The position numbers were made by a program, and so were the translations under genes. A stretch of 48,447 nt of DNA from assembly GCF_900106995.1 (NCBI RefSeq), contig NZ_FNOK01000067.1, positions 1-48,447 of the forward strand, given 5' to 3'. A model generated the notes under the pieces. That model did no database searches, was not told the origin of the DNA, and was given only the letters and a program-made list of their open reading frames with translations. The DNA comes from Saccharopolyspora shandongensis. Its GTDB lineage: Bacteria; Actinomycetota; Actinomycetes; Mycobacteriales; Pseudonocardiaceae. Within the stretch, counting starts at the first letter, position 1. Every line of letters starts with the position of its first letter. This document shows, one piece after another, positions 40,386-48,154 of the stretch.

Positions 40386-41470
40386 CCTTGGACCAGCCTT
40401 TCCAAGTTGGCGAGATCCTCCGGCAAGCGCCCCACACCCGCTGGGCCCGACGCCGGTGGCAGCGTCGGCGCGACAGGCGCTTCGGGCAACGAGAAGTACG
40501 TGATCAGCGCGATCAGCAGCACCAGCAGCGCACCTCCGGCGAGCAGCAGCGGCCGCCGGTTCGGCCGCTCGGTGCGCAGTTCTTCCACCGGGAGGTGCTG
40601 CGTCATCGGCCGGTTCTGCGGCTGGGGCGGGCGCTGCGGTTCGGTGCGCGGCGCGGCCGGAATCCGCGGGATCACCTCGGTGGCCTTGCCGCTGAGCAGG
40701 TCCGCGCTCTGCGCGGCGGTGGGCCGCCGCTCGGGGTCGGCGGCGGTCATCGCCAGCAGCGCCCGGTGCAGGTGCGTCGGGATGCCGATCGGCACCTCCG
40801 GCGCGCGCACCAGCCTCGCCACGGCGCTTTCCGCGCCCGCACCGGGGTACTCGACCTTGCCCGTGACGCATTCGAGCAGCACCAGGCCGAGCGCGTACAC
40901 ATCCACCGGGTGGCCGACGTCACCGCCGCTGACCTGCTCCGGTGCCATGTAGGTGGCGGTGCCGACGATGATCCCGGAACTGGTCATCCGCGCTACCGCG
41001 TCGGCCAGTCGGGAGATGCCGAAATCGGTCAAGAAGGCCTTGCCGTCGCCTGCGATCAGCACGTTCGACGGCTTCACGTCCCGGTGCACGATCCCGTTGT
41101 CGTGCACGTGCGCCAGCACGGAGGCCAGCTGGCCGCCGAGGTCGGCGACCCGTTCCGGCGGCAGCGGTCCCTCGGCGATCACGTCGGACAACGCCGGACC
41201 CTCGACGAGCTCCATGATCAGGTAGAGCTCGTCCTCGCTGGCGCTGAAGTCGTGCACCGTGACCAGGCCGGGGTGGCTCAGCCCGGCCAGGATCCGGGCC
41301 TCCTCGGCGAACCGCTCCCGTCCGGTGGCATCGGTTCCGGAGCGGAAGCACTTGGCGGCGACCACGCGCTGCAACCGGGTGTCCATCGCCCGGTACACGT
41401 CTGCCATGCCACCGCTACCCAAGCGAGCACCCAACCGGTAGCGCCCACCCAGCAGAGGCACGTCGTCCAT
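40382..41470 (-). CDS. PknB-type Ser/Thr protein kinase
   Basis: A 362-residue receptor-like kinase. GSGGMADVY (18-26) is the nucleotide loop, Lys40 binds ATP, HRDVKPSN (129-136) is the catalytic loop, TDFG (148-151) binds magnesium, and MAPEQ marks the end of the activation segment (RMTSSGIIVGTATYMAPEQ), so the kinase looks fully active. A Pro-rich juxtamembrane linker leads to a single helix (about 308-326) and a short outside tail of about 35 residues without PASTA repeats. A lipoprotein gene is translationally coupled downstream. It diverges from the peptide-exporter operon, with 358 bp between. Confidence 0.93.
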   Translation of the reverse strand: MDDVPLLGGRYRLGARLGSGGMADVYRAMDTRLQRVVAAKCFRSGTDATGRERFAEEARILAGLSHPGLVTVHDFSASEDELYLIMELVEGPALSDVIAEGPLPPERVADLGGQLASVLAHVHDNGIVHRDVKPSNVLIAGDGKAFLTDFGISRLADAVARMTSSGIIVGTATYMAPEQVSGGDVGHPVDVYALGLVLLECVTGKVEYPGAGAESAVARLVRAPEVPIGIPTHLHRALLAMTAADPERRPTAAQSADLLSGKATEVIPRIPAAPRTEPQRPPQPQNRPMTQHLPVEELRTERPNRRPLLLAGGALLVLLIALITYFSLPEAPVAPTLPPASGPAGVGRLPEDLANLERLVQG

Positions 41471-41828
41471 CAGTCCTCCGAACCGTCAGCTGCGAGAACG
41501 ACCCTAGACGACCGCCGGCCGCCCGGGTCATCCCGGGCGAGCGACCAGGCCGGTGAACAGCGGCGACCAACCGTTCCCGATCGCAAATAGTCTTCTCGGG
41601 CGCGTAATCCGCGGGATTCGCCCCGGTGGCAGTGGCGCGATGACTGATCAACTCCGGTAGGAACCAACATCCCGCGGCGTCGGGACGAAAAAATCTGGCG
41701 TCCGAGGCGTTTGACCGCCAGGAGGACCGGAAAGCCCAGACACGGGCCCGAAAACGCTTGTCCGACAAGCGTTACCCCGGGGGGATCGGGCCCTTCCCAA
41801 CAAGAAACACGACACACGAGGAGATGTC
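41471..41828. promoter_or_regulatory. Divergent control region: PknB-type kinase / peptide operon
   Basis: 358 bases without a gene, holding promoters for both directions. The right-hand part carries the palindrome at 41753-41773 and the ribosome site ACACGAGGAG (41816-41825 region) of the peptide gene. An AT-rich run AAAAAATCT occurs near 41690. No confident -10/-35 boxes were assigned. Confidence 0.5.
41753..41773. promoter_or_regulatory. Perfect palindromic operator upstream of the peptide gene
   Basis: AACGCTTGTC and GACAAGCGTT flank a single central C: a perfect 10-bp dyad, 56 bases before the peptide ATG. The compact form with TGTC/GACA at the centre resembles TetR-family operators. 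No TetR gene is in the neighbourhood, so the regulator would act from elsewhere. Confidence 0.7.
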
Positions 41829-41948
41829 ATGGTCTTCACTGGGCTCGCACCCGCGTGGGGCGGCTTTGGCGGTTTCAGCGGCCGTTGCTTCAGCAGGCGC
41901 TTCTGCAGTCGCAGATTCATCAGCATCAACAACGGGTGTTTCTGGTAA
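41829..41948 (+). CDS. Short Cys/Gly/Phe-rich peptide, putative exported or modified precursor
   Basis: A 39-residue peptide. It opens MVFTGLAPAW, then GGFGGFSG (11-18), then a basic Cys/Phe stretch RCFSRRFCSRRF (19-30), and ends ISINNGCFW (31-39) with three cysteines at 20, 26 and 37. GAGGAG lies 5 bases before the ATG, and about 80 percent of third codon positions are G or C in this frame but not in the overlapping frame starting at 41824, so it looks like a real gene. A strong hairpin follows, then an ABC exporter and a kinase on the same strand. This is the arrangement of a peptide natural product or bacteriocin operon. I do not recognise the peptide; Ser, Thr and Cys residues are available for modification. 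Confidence 0.65.
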   Translation: MVFTGLAPAWGGFGGFSGRCFSRRFCSRRFISINNGCFW

Positions 41949-41959
41949 CTGGACCGTTC

Positions 41960-41987
41960 GGCGGCGGCATCGCCAGGTGCCGCCGCC
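41960..41987 (+). terminator. Hairpin between peptide and exporter genes
   Basis: GGCGGCGGCA (41960-41969), loop TCGCCAGG, TGCCGCCGCC (41978-41987): perfect 10-bp stem starting 12 bases after the peptide stop. No U tract. It is well placed to act as a leaky terminator or mRNA stabiliser so that the peptide is made in excess over the exporter. Confidence 0.72.
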
Positions 41988-42002
41988 GGATGCCCTTCAA
42001 CC

Positions 42003-43859
42003 ATGGCGAACACCAACTTCTTCTCCAGAATCCGGTACCTGTTCGGGGTCGACACCAGCGGCCCCGGAGAAACGCCGGAAGCGGCGCCGCCGGTCAGCGT
42101 CCGCGAGATCTTCCGCCGCTTCTGGCCGTACCTGCGCCCCTACCGAGGGTGGCTGTGCGTGGTGATGGCGCTGATCCTGATCGCGCCCGTCCTCGACGCG
42201 GCCACCATCTGGTTCTTCAAGATCCTCGTCGACAAGGTCCTGGTGCCGCGCGACTTCAGCCTCTTCTTCGGGCTCGCCGCGGCCTACGTGGTCGTCACGC
42301 TGCTGTCCGGGCTGATCTCGTTCGGCGACCGGTACTTGTCCACCTGGTTGGCCGAGCGGTTCCTGCTCGAACTGCGCACCGACCTGTTCCGGCACCTCCA
42401 CGAACTCTCCGTGGAGTTCCTGGAACGGCGCAAGATCGGCGACACCCTGTCCCGGATCACCGGCGACATCGCGGCGATCGAGAACCTGGTGCTGTCCGGG
42501 CTCACCCAGACGATCTCCTACGCGTTCAAGATCGTGCTGTTCACGGGCGCGCTGTTCGTGCTGAGCTGGCAGCTGGCCATCGTGTCCCTGGTGACCATTC
42601 CGGCCTTCTGGCTGACCGCGCGGTTCTTCTCACGCCGGATCAAAGCCGCCTCGCGCGAGAAGCGGCAGCGCACCGGATCGATCAGTTCGGTCGCGGAGGA
42701 GAGCCTGAGCAACGCCGCGCTGGTCAAGGCGTACGGACGGGAGAACTCCGAAACCGACCGCCTGCACCGCGAAAACCTCGGGAGCTTCGCCGCCGAGCTG
42801 GTCGCCACCAGGCTCAAAGCGCTGTTCGCGCCGATGGTCCAGCTCCTGGAGCTGGCCGGGGTGCTGATCATCGTGGGCCTGGGCACCTGGCAGCTGACCC
42901 AGAACACCATCTCGCTGGGCGGCTTGCTGGTGTTCCTCGGCTTCCTCAGCCAGCTCTACTCGCCGGTGCGCGGATTCGGCCAGCTCAGCAACACCGTCTT
43001 CGCGGCCGCCGCGAGCGCCGAACGCGTCATCGAGCTGCTCGACCAGCAGCCGACCGTGCATGACCCCGTCCGCCCGCGGCGACTGGACCGCGCGCGCGGC
43101 GTGGTCACGTTCGACGACGTCACCTTCCGGTACCCGCACGCGGAGCGCGATGTGCTGCAGGGGATCAGCTTCACCGCGGCGCCCGGGCAGACGATCGCCC
43201 TCGTCGGCGCCAGCGGATCGGGCAAGTCCACCACCGGAAAACTGCTGCTGCGGTTCTACGACCCGGACTCCGGCGCGATCACCCTCGACGGCACGGATCT
43301 GCGCTCGATGCCGCAGAAATCGGTGCGCCACAACGTTTCGGTGGTGCTCCAAGACGTCCTCGCGCTCGACATGAGCGTCAGGGAGAACATCCTCTGGGGG
43401 AAGCCGGACGCCACCGACGACGATGTCGTGCGCGCAGCCCGCGCCGCCGACGCGCACGAGTTCATCACCGGGTTGCCCGACGGCTACGAGACCCGGGTCG
43501 GCCCGCACGGGCGGCTGCTCTCCGGCGGGCAGCGGCAGCGGATCGCCATCGCCCGCGCGATGATCCGCGACGCCCCGATCCTGCTGCTCGACGAGCCGAC
43601 GGTCGGGCTCGACGCGGCCGCGACCGCACGCGTGCTCGCGCCACTGCGCCGCCTGATGGAGGGCCGCACCACGATCGTCGTGTCCCACAACCTGATCACC
43701 GTCCGGGACGCCGACCAGATCCTGCTGCTCGACCACGGCCGGATCGCCGAAGCCGGCACGCACCCCGAGCTGATGGGCCGCGGGGGCCGGTACGCGGAGC
43801 TGTACCGGCTGCACGAACGCGATCAAGCCACTCCGGTCCCCGAACGGGAGACAGCATGA
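42003..43859 (+). CDS. ABC exporter (fused membrane and ATPase domains)
   Basis: A 618-residue half-transporter that would act as a homodimer. Residues about 40-330 hold six membrane helices of the type I exporter fold, with coupling-helix motifs such as LERRKIGDTLSRITGDIAAIE. The ATPase domain has Walker A GASGSGKST (about 402-410), the signature LSGGQRQR (about 505), Walker B ILLLDEPT and the H-loop VVSHN. There is no N-terminal C39 peptidase, so any leader removal would need another protease or none. It follows the 39-residue peptide gene and a hairpin, and precedes a kinase gene by 46 bp. Export of the peptide is the obvious hypothesis. The ribosome site is weak, which fits coupling to upstream translation. 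Confidence 0.92.
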   Translation: MANTNFFSRIRYLFGVDTSGPGETPEAAPPVSVREIFRRFWPYLRPYRGWLCVVMALILIAPVLDAATIWFFKILVDKVLVPRDFSLFFGLAAAYVVVTLLSGLISFGDRYLSTWLAERFLLELRTDLFRHLHELSVEFLERRKIGDTLSRITGDIAAIENLVLSGLTQTISYAFKIVLFTGALFVLSWQLAIVSLVTIPAFWLTARFFSRRIKAASREKRQRTGSISSVAEESLSNAALVKAYGRENSETDRLHRENLGSFAAELVATRLKALFAPMVQLLELAGVLIIVGLGTWQLTQNTISLGGLLVFLGFLSQLYSPVRGFGQLSNTVFAAAASAERVIELLDQQPTVHDPVRPRRLDRARGVVTFDDVTFRYPHAERDVLQGISFTAAPGQTIALVGASGSGKSTTGKLLLRFYDPDSGAITLDGTDLRSMPQKSVRHNVSVVLQDVLALDMSVRENILWGKPDATDDDVVRAARAADAHEFITGLPDGYETRVGPHGRLLSGGQRQRIAIARAMIRDAPILLLDEPTVGLDAAATARVLAPLRRLMEGRTTIVVSHNLITVRDADQILLLDHGRIAEAGTHPELMGRGGRYAELYRLHERDQATPVPERETA

Positions 43860-43905
43860 CCTGCTCCCCGCGGCCGAAGCGGGGCATCCACCGATAGGAG
43901 TTTCG

Positions 43906-44814
43906 ATGACAGCGATCAGCACCGCACCCGAGCCGACGGAATCCGCGCCGGAACCACTCCCACCGGGCTACGAGATCACTCCGGGTTACCGGGTCATCCA
44001 GCACATGCGCCGGGGACGGGAACTCGACACCTACGACGCCTGGAGCGAGCAGCGGTACTGCCGGTGCTTCATCAAGTCCGTGCGCCCGGACCTGGCGCAC
44101 CACGAGGGCGTTCGGGAGAGGTTGGAGCTCGAAGGTCGCCTGCTGCTGTCGTTCACCCACCCGCACATCGTGCGGGCGTACGACCTCGTCGCCGGGGAGC
44201 ACGGTCCGGTCGTGGTGCTGGAAACCCTGTCCGGGGCGACGCTTTCGCACCTGATCGAAACGCGGACCCGTCGGCTCACCGCCGCCGAGCTCGCCCACCT
44301 GGGCCAGCACCTGTGCTCGGCGATGGCGTACATGCACGACCGCGGCTACCTGCACCTCGACCTGAACCCGGGCAACATCATCGCGGACATGGGCAGGGCT
44401 CGCGTCATCGATCTCAACTTCGCCCGCCAACCCGGTCCCAGCCGCGGCAGAGCGGGAACGCCCTGCGCCATGGCGCCCGAGCAGATTCGCAGCGGAATGC
44501 TGGGCCCGGAGACCGATGTCTGGGGAATCGGCCTGGTCCTCTACGGGGCGGCGACCGGAATCCAGCCGTTCGACGTCGGAACCTCCGGCGAACCGACGAA
44601 CTTCGAGTCGGTGTCGTCGTTGCAGGCGCGGTGCCCGCAGCTGACCGATCCGGCACCTCCGATCCGAACCCAGCGGCGGCTGCCCAAGGCGATGTCGACC
44701 GCGATCGACGCGTGCCTGCGCCAGGATCCGCAGCAGCGCCCGGCGGTCGCCGAACTCGCCGAAGCGCTGTCCGCAGTTGCCGATCCCGTGCCGACGCCGT
44801 GGGCGGAGTCATAG
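43906..44814 (+). CDS. Atypical Ser/Thr protein kinase of the peptide-exporter operon
   Basis: A 302-residue kinase-fold protein without membrane helix. The N-lobe lacks the Gly loop: the region reads MRRGRELDTYDAW (34-46). Lys57 in CFIKS can serve as ATP lysine. The catalytic loop is HLDLNPGN (150-157), keeping the Asp and Asn but lacking the usual Arg and Lys. DFG is replaced by DLN (169-171), keeping the Asp. APEQ and DVWGIGLVLY are normal. It may be active with altered properties, or a pseudokinase. AGGAG lies 5 bases before the ATG. Being last in the peptide-exporter operon, it may phosphorylate the peptide or regulate export; no lyase or cyclase domain is present. Confidence 0.85.
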   Translation: MTAISTAPEPTESAPEPLPPGYEITPGYRVIQHMRRGRELDTYDAWSEQRYCRCFIKSVRPDLAHHEGVRERLELEGRLLLSFTHPHIVRAYDLVAGEHGPVVVLETLSGATLSHLIETRTRRLTAAELAHLGQHLCSAMAYMHDRGYLHLDLNPGNIIADMGRARVIDLNFARQPGPSRGRAGTPCAMAPEQIRSGMLGPETDVWGIGLVLYGAATGIQPFDVGTSGEPTNFESVSSLQARCPQLTDPAPPIRTQRRLPKAMSTAIDACLRQDPQQRPAVAELAEALSAVADPVPTPWAES

Positions 44815-44816
44815 CG

Positions 44817-44909
44817 TCAGGTGAACAGGAAGATCACGGCGGTGAACGCGAACAACAACGCCACCAGGTAGCTCGGCTCTGACGTCCTCGCCGCGCGGTT
44901 GCACGTTGG
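44817..44909 (-). other. Possible tiny membrane-protein reading frame without a normal start
   Basis: Directly behind the stop of the minus-strand gene at 44910, in the same frame, codons encode SEPSYLVALLFAFTAVIFLF plus Thr and a stop, a clean membrane helix. Nearly every third base in this stretch is G or C, as in real genes of this window. No ATG, GTG or TTG with a ribosome site precedes it; ACG 44883-44881 stands where a start might have been. It could be a decayed small gene or an extension lost through a nonsense change. Confidence 0.35.
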
Positions 44910-45620
44910 TCAGCGGATGTTCTGGCGGATTGTTTCGGCGGTGCGTTCGGCTTCAGCGTGCTTGATGCTCAGCGACGATCCGTCCGCGAACCAGAAGCGG
45001 AGGAACCTCAACGGCTTTCCGCCTCGGCCCATCGGCACCGGGGCGATCTCCCGGATGAAGTTCATCGGGACCTCGAAACCGCACGTGACGGGGTTGTCCG
45101 GGGCGTCCCCGCCCAACGACGTCACGCCTCGAACCACCGATTTCGCCGCCCCCAGCAGGGAAAACCCCTCGGCCGGTTCCTCCGGGGCGGGCTGCTCGGT
45201 CTCGGTGTGGAGGTGCTCGGTTTCGACCACGACCCCGACCCGATGGCTGGAAACGGCGAGGAAGCTCGCGTTCCCGGCTGCGGTCAGGTTGTCGCCGAGC
45301 CGAACCGCGACCTCGGTCGGCGTCCCCGCCTGCACGAGCCCCCACAACCCGGGGTCGTGCACCAGCTCGTCGCCCATGAAGGCGCCGCTGCGCAGCGCCT
45401 TCATGGGAACCGGGCTCGTGCGGTGCTTTTCGGCCAGCTGCACGGTCGGGCCGGCCACCAAGTGCGGCACGCGGTTGACGCCCTGGATCGTGGACGCGAC
45501 GTAGCCTTCGCGCTCGTCGCCGCCGAACACGTAGACGAGCTGCTCAGAGCTTTGCACCCAGTGCTTCACCAGGAGCTTCACCATCGACGAAGTACTGCGT
45601 CCCACCACGGCTCCCGTCAT
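44910..45620 (-). CDS. Hypothetical protein of the WXG cassette (paralog of next gene upstream)
   Basis: A 236-residue soluble protein of unknown function. The N-terminal part has STSSMVKLLVKHWVQSSEQLVYVFGGDE and GVNRVPHLVAGPTVQLAE. The C-terminal part VPMGRGGKPLRFLRFWFADG then SSLSIKHAEAER resembles the end of the upstream gene product (HYLKIQLADGSALEIG), so both may share a small beta-rich (PH-like) C-terminal domain. ATG 45620 overlaps the previous stop (ATGA). It is fourth in the cassette 47798 to 44910. A role with the WXG-type protein, for example as accessory or immunity factor, is inference only. Confidence 0.6.
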   Translation of the reverse strand: MTGAVVGRSTSSMVKLLVKHWVQSSEQLVYVFGGDEREGYVASTIQGVNRVPHLVAGPTVQLAEKHRTSPVPMKALRSGAFMGDELVHDPGLWGLVQAGTPTEVAVRLGDNLTAAGNASFLAVSSHRVGVVVETEHLHTETEQPAPEEPAEGFSLLGAAKSVVRGVTSLGGDAPDNPVTCGFEVPMNFIREIAPVPMGRGGKPLRFLRFWFADGSSLSIKHAEAERTAETIRQNIR

Positions 45621-46318
45621 GCCCGGCCGTAGCTCATCGCTACCAGCCTGCGCCCGTCGTCTTCGGCCGCGGACGGGCCGATCTCCAGCGCGGAACCGTC
45701 CGCGAGCTGGATCTTCAGGTAGTGCGTCTTCCCGGCCTTGTACTCCCGGCCGAGCTTGCGGGTCATCACGTCGCACGCCGCGACGACGGATCTCGGCCAT
45801 TCGCCCAGGCTTCGCACGACCGGCGGTGCCGGCCCGTCGTCGACCACCTCGGCGGGCTCGGCGGCGCTGCCGTCGTCGCCCCCGCCGGAGAGCAGCCCGG
45901 CTCCCATCCGCCGCGCGCGGCTGAACAGGGATCCCGTCTCGGCCGCGGGCGTCTCCTCGGGATCCGAAACACCGACGAGCGCCATGCGGCGGTCGGAGAG
46001 CACCCACACCGCCCGGCCGCCGTGCTGCCGGTAGACGTCGACCAGCGAGGCCGCCGCGCAGTCGGGTTGGCCACCTACCACCACGCCCGCCGGTGCGTCC
46101 TGGTAGTTCGCCTCGCTGCCGCCGAGGGCACCGTCCGCGATCTCCAGCAACGCACCGCCGACCCCACCGGCGATGCGCGAGGCGAAGCCCTTCTTCGGGT
46201 TGCCGGTCGCATCCCGGCCGGCCACCTCGAAGAGGTACTTGCCCTGCGCGTCGATCACCCAGCAGATCGGCTCACCCGGTTGCGCCCACGACTGCCGCAA
46301 CGCGACGACTTCGATCAC
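45617..46318 (-). CDS. Hypothetical protein of the WXG cassette
   Basis: A 233-residue protein. The start MIEVVALRQSWAQPGEPICW is followed by a Gly-rich segment (IAGGVGGALLEIADGALGG) that might touch a membrane, a middle strand region with VDVYRQHGGRAVWVLSDRRMALVGV, and an acidic linker. The C-terminus, THYLKIQLADGSALEIG, is shared in style with the next gene. It overlaps both neighbours by four bases. Function unknown. Confidence 0.6.
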   Translation of the reverse strand: MIEVVALRQSWAQPGEPICWVIDAQGKYLFEVAGRDATGNPKKGFASRIAGGVGGALLEIADGALGGSEANYQDAPAGVVVGGQPDCAAASLVDVYRQHGGRAVWVLSDRRMALVGVSDPEETPAAETGSLFSRARRMGAGLLSGGGDDGSAAEPAEVVDDGPAPPVVRSLGEWPRSVVAACDVMTRKLGREYKAGKTHYLKIQLADGSALEIGPSAAEDDGRRLVAMSYGRA

Positions 46319-47478
46319 GAGAAGCCCTTCTCCTGCGCCGCTTTCCGCTCTTGTTCGTTCATCTGACCGGTCGCTTGGTCCTCACCCTTACCGTAGACGT
46401 ACTCGGCTCCCTGCTCGATCGCCGCGTCCTTGGCGTTGGTCATACCCGCGTCGAAGAGGGCACCGGTGAAGCGGGTCTGGCCGCCGAGGGTGTTCGTCAG
46501 GAATCGTTGGGCCAGGTTGCCGGAGAGCGCCTCCGAACCGGTCACACCCTGCATGAACCGGTTGCCCGTGGTCGAGGCGAAGTCGTCGCCCGCCCTCGTG
46601 AGGGTGTTGAACATGGGGTTCGAGTCCAGCCTGCGCGCCACGAACTGGGAGACCTTCCCGCCGTTGCGCAGTTCGTTCATCTTGTCGATGACCTTGCGGA
46701 GCTTGCCGACCTCGCGGACCTTCTGCAGCATCTCTTCGAGGCGCTTGACCAGCTTCGCGATCTGCATCTGGATCTTGGTGACCCGCATGGTGATGCGCAC
46801 GCCGGTGGAGCCGACCTGCACCGTGGTCGTCGCACCCGCGGTCGCCACCGATGCACCCGCCGTGATCCAGGACGCCGCCAGCGCCGCCAGCCACTGCACG
46901 ATCAGGCCGATGACCAGTTCGGTGATGATGTCGATGACGAACTCGACGAACATGTCGAAGATGTCCGCGATCATGTCCAGCGTGCCCTTGAGGTCACGGA
47001 CATCCGCGGCCAGGGCCTTCGCGCCGTCGCCGAACTCCGTCATCTGCTGCCGGAACGCGTCGCCGTCCTTGCCGACCCAGGTCTCCGCCGTGGCCTTCGC
47101 CCGCTGCGGCTCCTGCTCGGCGACCTCGTCGAGCCACTTCGCGACGTTCTCCCAGCCCTCGCCGGTGGCGCGCATCTGCTCCGGGTCGCCGATGGCGAAC
47201 TCCGCGAGCTCGATCAGCGGGCTCAGCACGATCGACACCAGGAAGCCGAGGCCGTTGCTCATCAGCGACTGGCCGGGGCTGGTCAGCAGTTCCAGCTGCT
47301 CCGCGCGCGCCGAGACCATGGCCACGCCCCACTCCGGCGGCGACGAGGCGTCGTTGAGGTCCTGGCTCGTGCCGACCAGCGAGGAGCCGCGGCCGGCGGC
47401 CTGCTCGAACCAGTTCTTCGAGTTTCCGTCGCCCTTGTTCAGGCTCTGGAGGTCACCCGGTCCCTGCGGCGCGCTCAT
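46315..47478 (-). CDS. Large WXG100-superfamily-like type VII secretion target
   Basis: A 387-residue protein. After a linker with NWFEQAAGRGSSLVG it has a WXG-like helical part (about 80-180: EQMRATGEGWENVAKWLDEVAEQEP, then GKDGDAFRQQMTEFGDGAKALA) and a long amphipathic to hydrophobic region (about 165-240: IADIFDMFVEFVIDIITELV, GLIVQWLAALAASWITAGAS). A coiled segment (IQMQIAKLVKRLEEMLQKVREV) and a Gly/Asn-rich C-terminal part follow. The layout resembles large actinobacterial WXG100-family secretion targets with membrane-active middles, some of which carry toxins at the C-terminus. No toxin motif is recognised here. It is coupled to the small protein upstream and the two proteins downstream by four-base overlaps. 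Confidence 0.7.
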   Translation of the reverse strand: MSAPQGPGDLQSLNKGDGNSKNWFEQAAGRGSSLVGTSQDLNDASSPPEWGVAMVSARAEQLELLTSPGQSLMSNGLGFLVSIVLSPLIELAEFAIGDPEQMRATGEGWENVAKWLDEVAEQEPQRAKATAETWVGKDGDAFRQQMTEFGDGAKALAADVRDLKGTLDMIADIFDMFVEFVIDIITELVIGLIVQWLAALAASWITAGASVATAGATTTVQVGSTGVRITMRVTKIQMQIAKLVKRLEEMLQKVREVGKLRKVIDKMNELRNGGKVSQFVARRLDSNPMFNTLTRAGDDFASTTGNRFMQGVTGSEALSGNLAQRFLTNTLGGQTRFTGALFDAGMTNAKDAAIEQGAEYVYGKGEDQATGQMNEQERKAAQEKGFS

Positions 47479-47798
47479 CCGCCAAGCCCCTCTCCGGCCT
47501 TCTTCAGCATGTCCGAGATCTGCTGCTCGGTCTCCGCGTAGTCCTTGACCGTCTCGTCCAGCGATTCCTTCATGTGCTGCAGGAACTCCTGCGCCTTGGA
47601 CGCCAAGTCCTTGCAGGAGTCCAGGTTTTCGAAGTACTTGCTGCTCAGGCCCACGGCGTCGCCGATGGGGCCGAAGCACTCATCGTCGACCTTGGCCTGG
47701 TGGAGCAGGTCGGCGAGCTGGCCGAACTTGTCGGCCAGGCTCTCGCAGCCCTGGCCGTGGCCGGTCAATGTGCCCGGCGTCATCTTCAAATCAGTCAA
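47475..47798 (-). CDS. EspC/WXG100-like type VII secretion target
   Basis: A 107-residue helical protein with two long amphipathic helices (about 12-36: GHGQGCESLADKFGQLADLL, and about 55-104: YFENLDSCKDLASKAQEFLQ to DMLKKAGEG). Length and layout fit small type VII secretion targets of the EspC/WXG100 group, although the canonical W-x-G turn is not evident (the turn region reads FGPIGDAVG). Two cysteines, Cys18 and Cys62, could link the helices. TTG start at 47798 with GAGGGGG 7 bases upstream. It is the first gene of the four-gene cassette and probably the partner of the large WXG-like protein. Confidence 0.7.
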   Translation of the reverse strand: MTDLKMTPGTLTGHGQGCESLADKFGQLADLLHQAKVDDECFGPIGDAVGLSSKYFENLDSCKDLASKAQEFLQHMKESLDETVKDYAETEQQISDMLKKAGEGLGG

Positions 47799-48154
47799 GA
47801 CAGCACCCCCTCAGCGCAGAAACGAGCCCGCAGAGGAGTCGTCATCGTCGGATTTCCGCTGCGGTGACTGCTTGGACGTTACGGCACCCGGAGACGGTTC
47901 CCGATGAATGGTAAGCAATTTCGCAGCCCAGAAGATATGGGGGCTTCTTCCTCAATGTTCGATTTGCCCACCACAAGACGAACAACAGCGGCATAAAACG
48001 GACAAAATTCGGCCGTCTACCTCGCGCGAATGCCGCCTCGCACTCTAAGCGCGGAGCGTACGCTCAAGGGTCCCCAGGAGCGCGCGCCGAGCACCAGGAT
48101 CCACGCCTAGCCCCAATGCCGGTCGTTTAGGTCATCGCGTGGCCGGTAGCCTGC
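47799..48154. other. Intergenic region between the WXG cassette and an IS element
   Basis: About 356 bases without a gene. It should carry the promoter for the minus-strand cassette; the stretch 47905-48010 is AT-rich compared with the rest. The last part, from about 48110, is probably the left end of the IS4-type element. Confidence 0.5.

Noticed and set aside
41824..42165. Alternative protein starting MSWSSLGSHPRGAALAVSAA across the peptide gene
   Set aside because: Its ATG directly abuts the ribosome site, third positions are GC-poor in this frame over 41824-41950, and it runs through the hairpin into the exporter gene out of frame.
41829..44814. Class III/IV lanthipeptide operon
   Set aside because: The kinase has no lyase or LanC-like cyclase domain and is only 302 residues; a lanthionine synthetase is therefore not present in the window.
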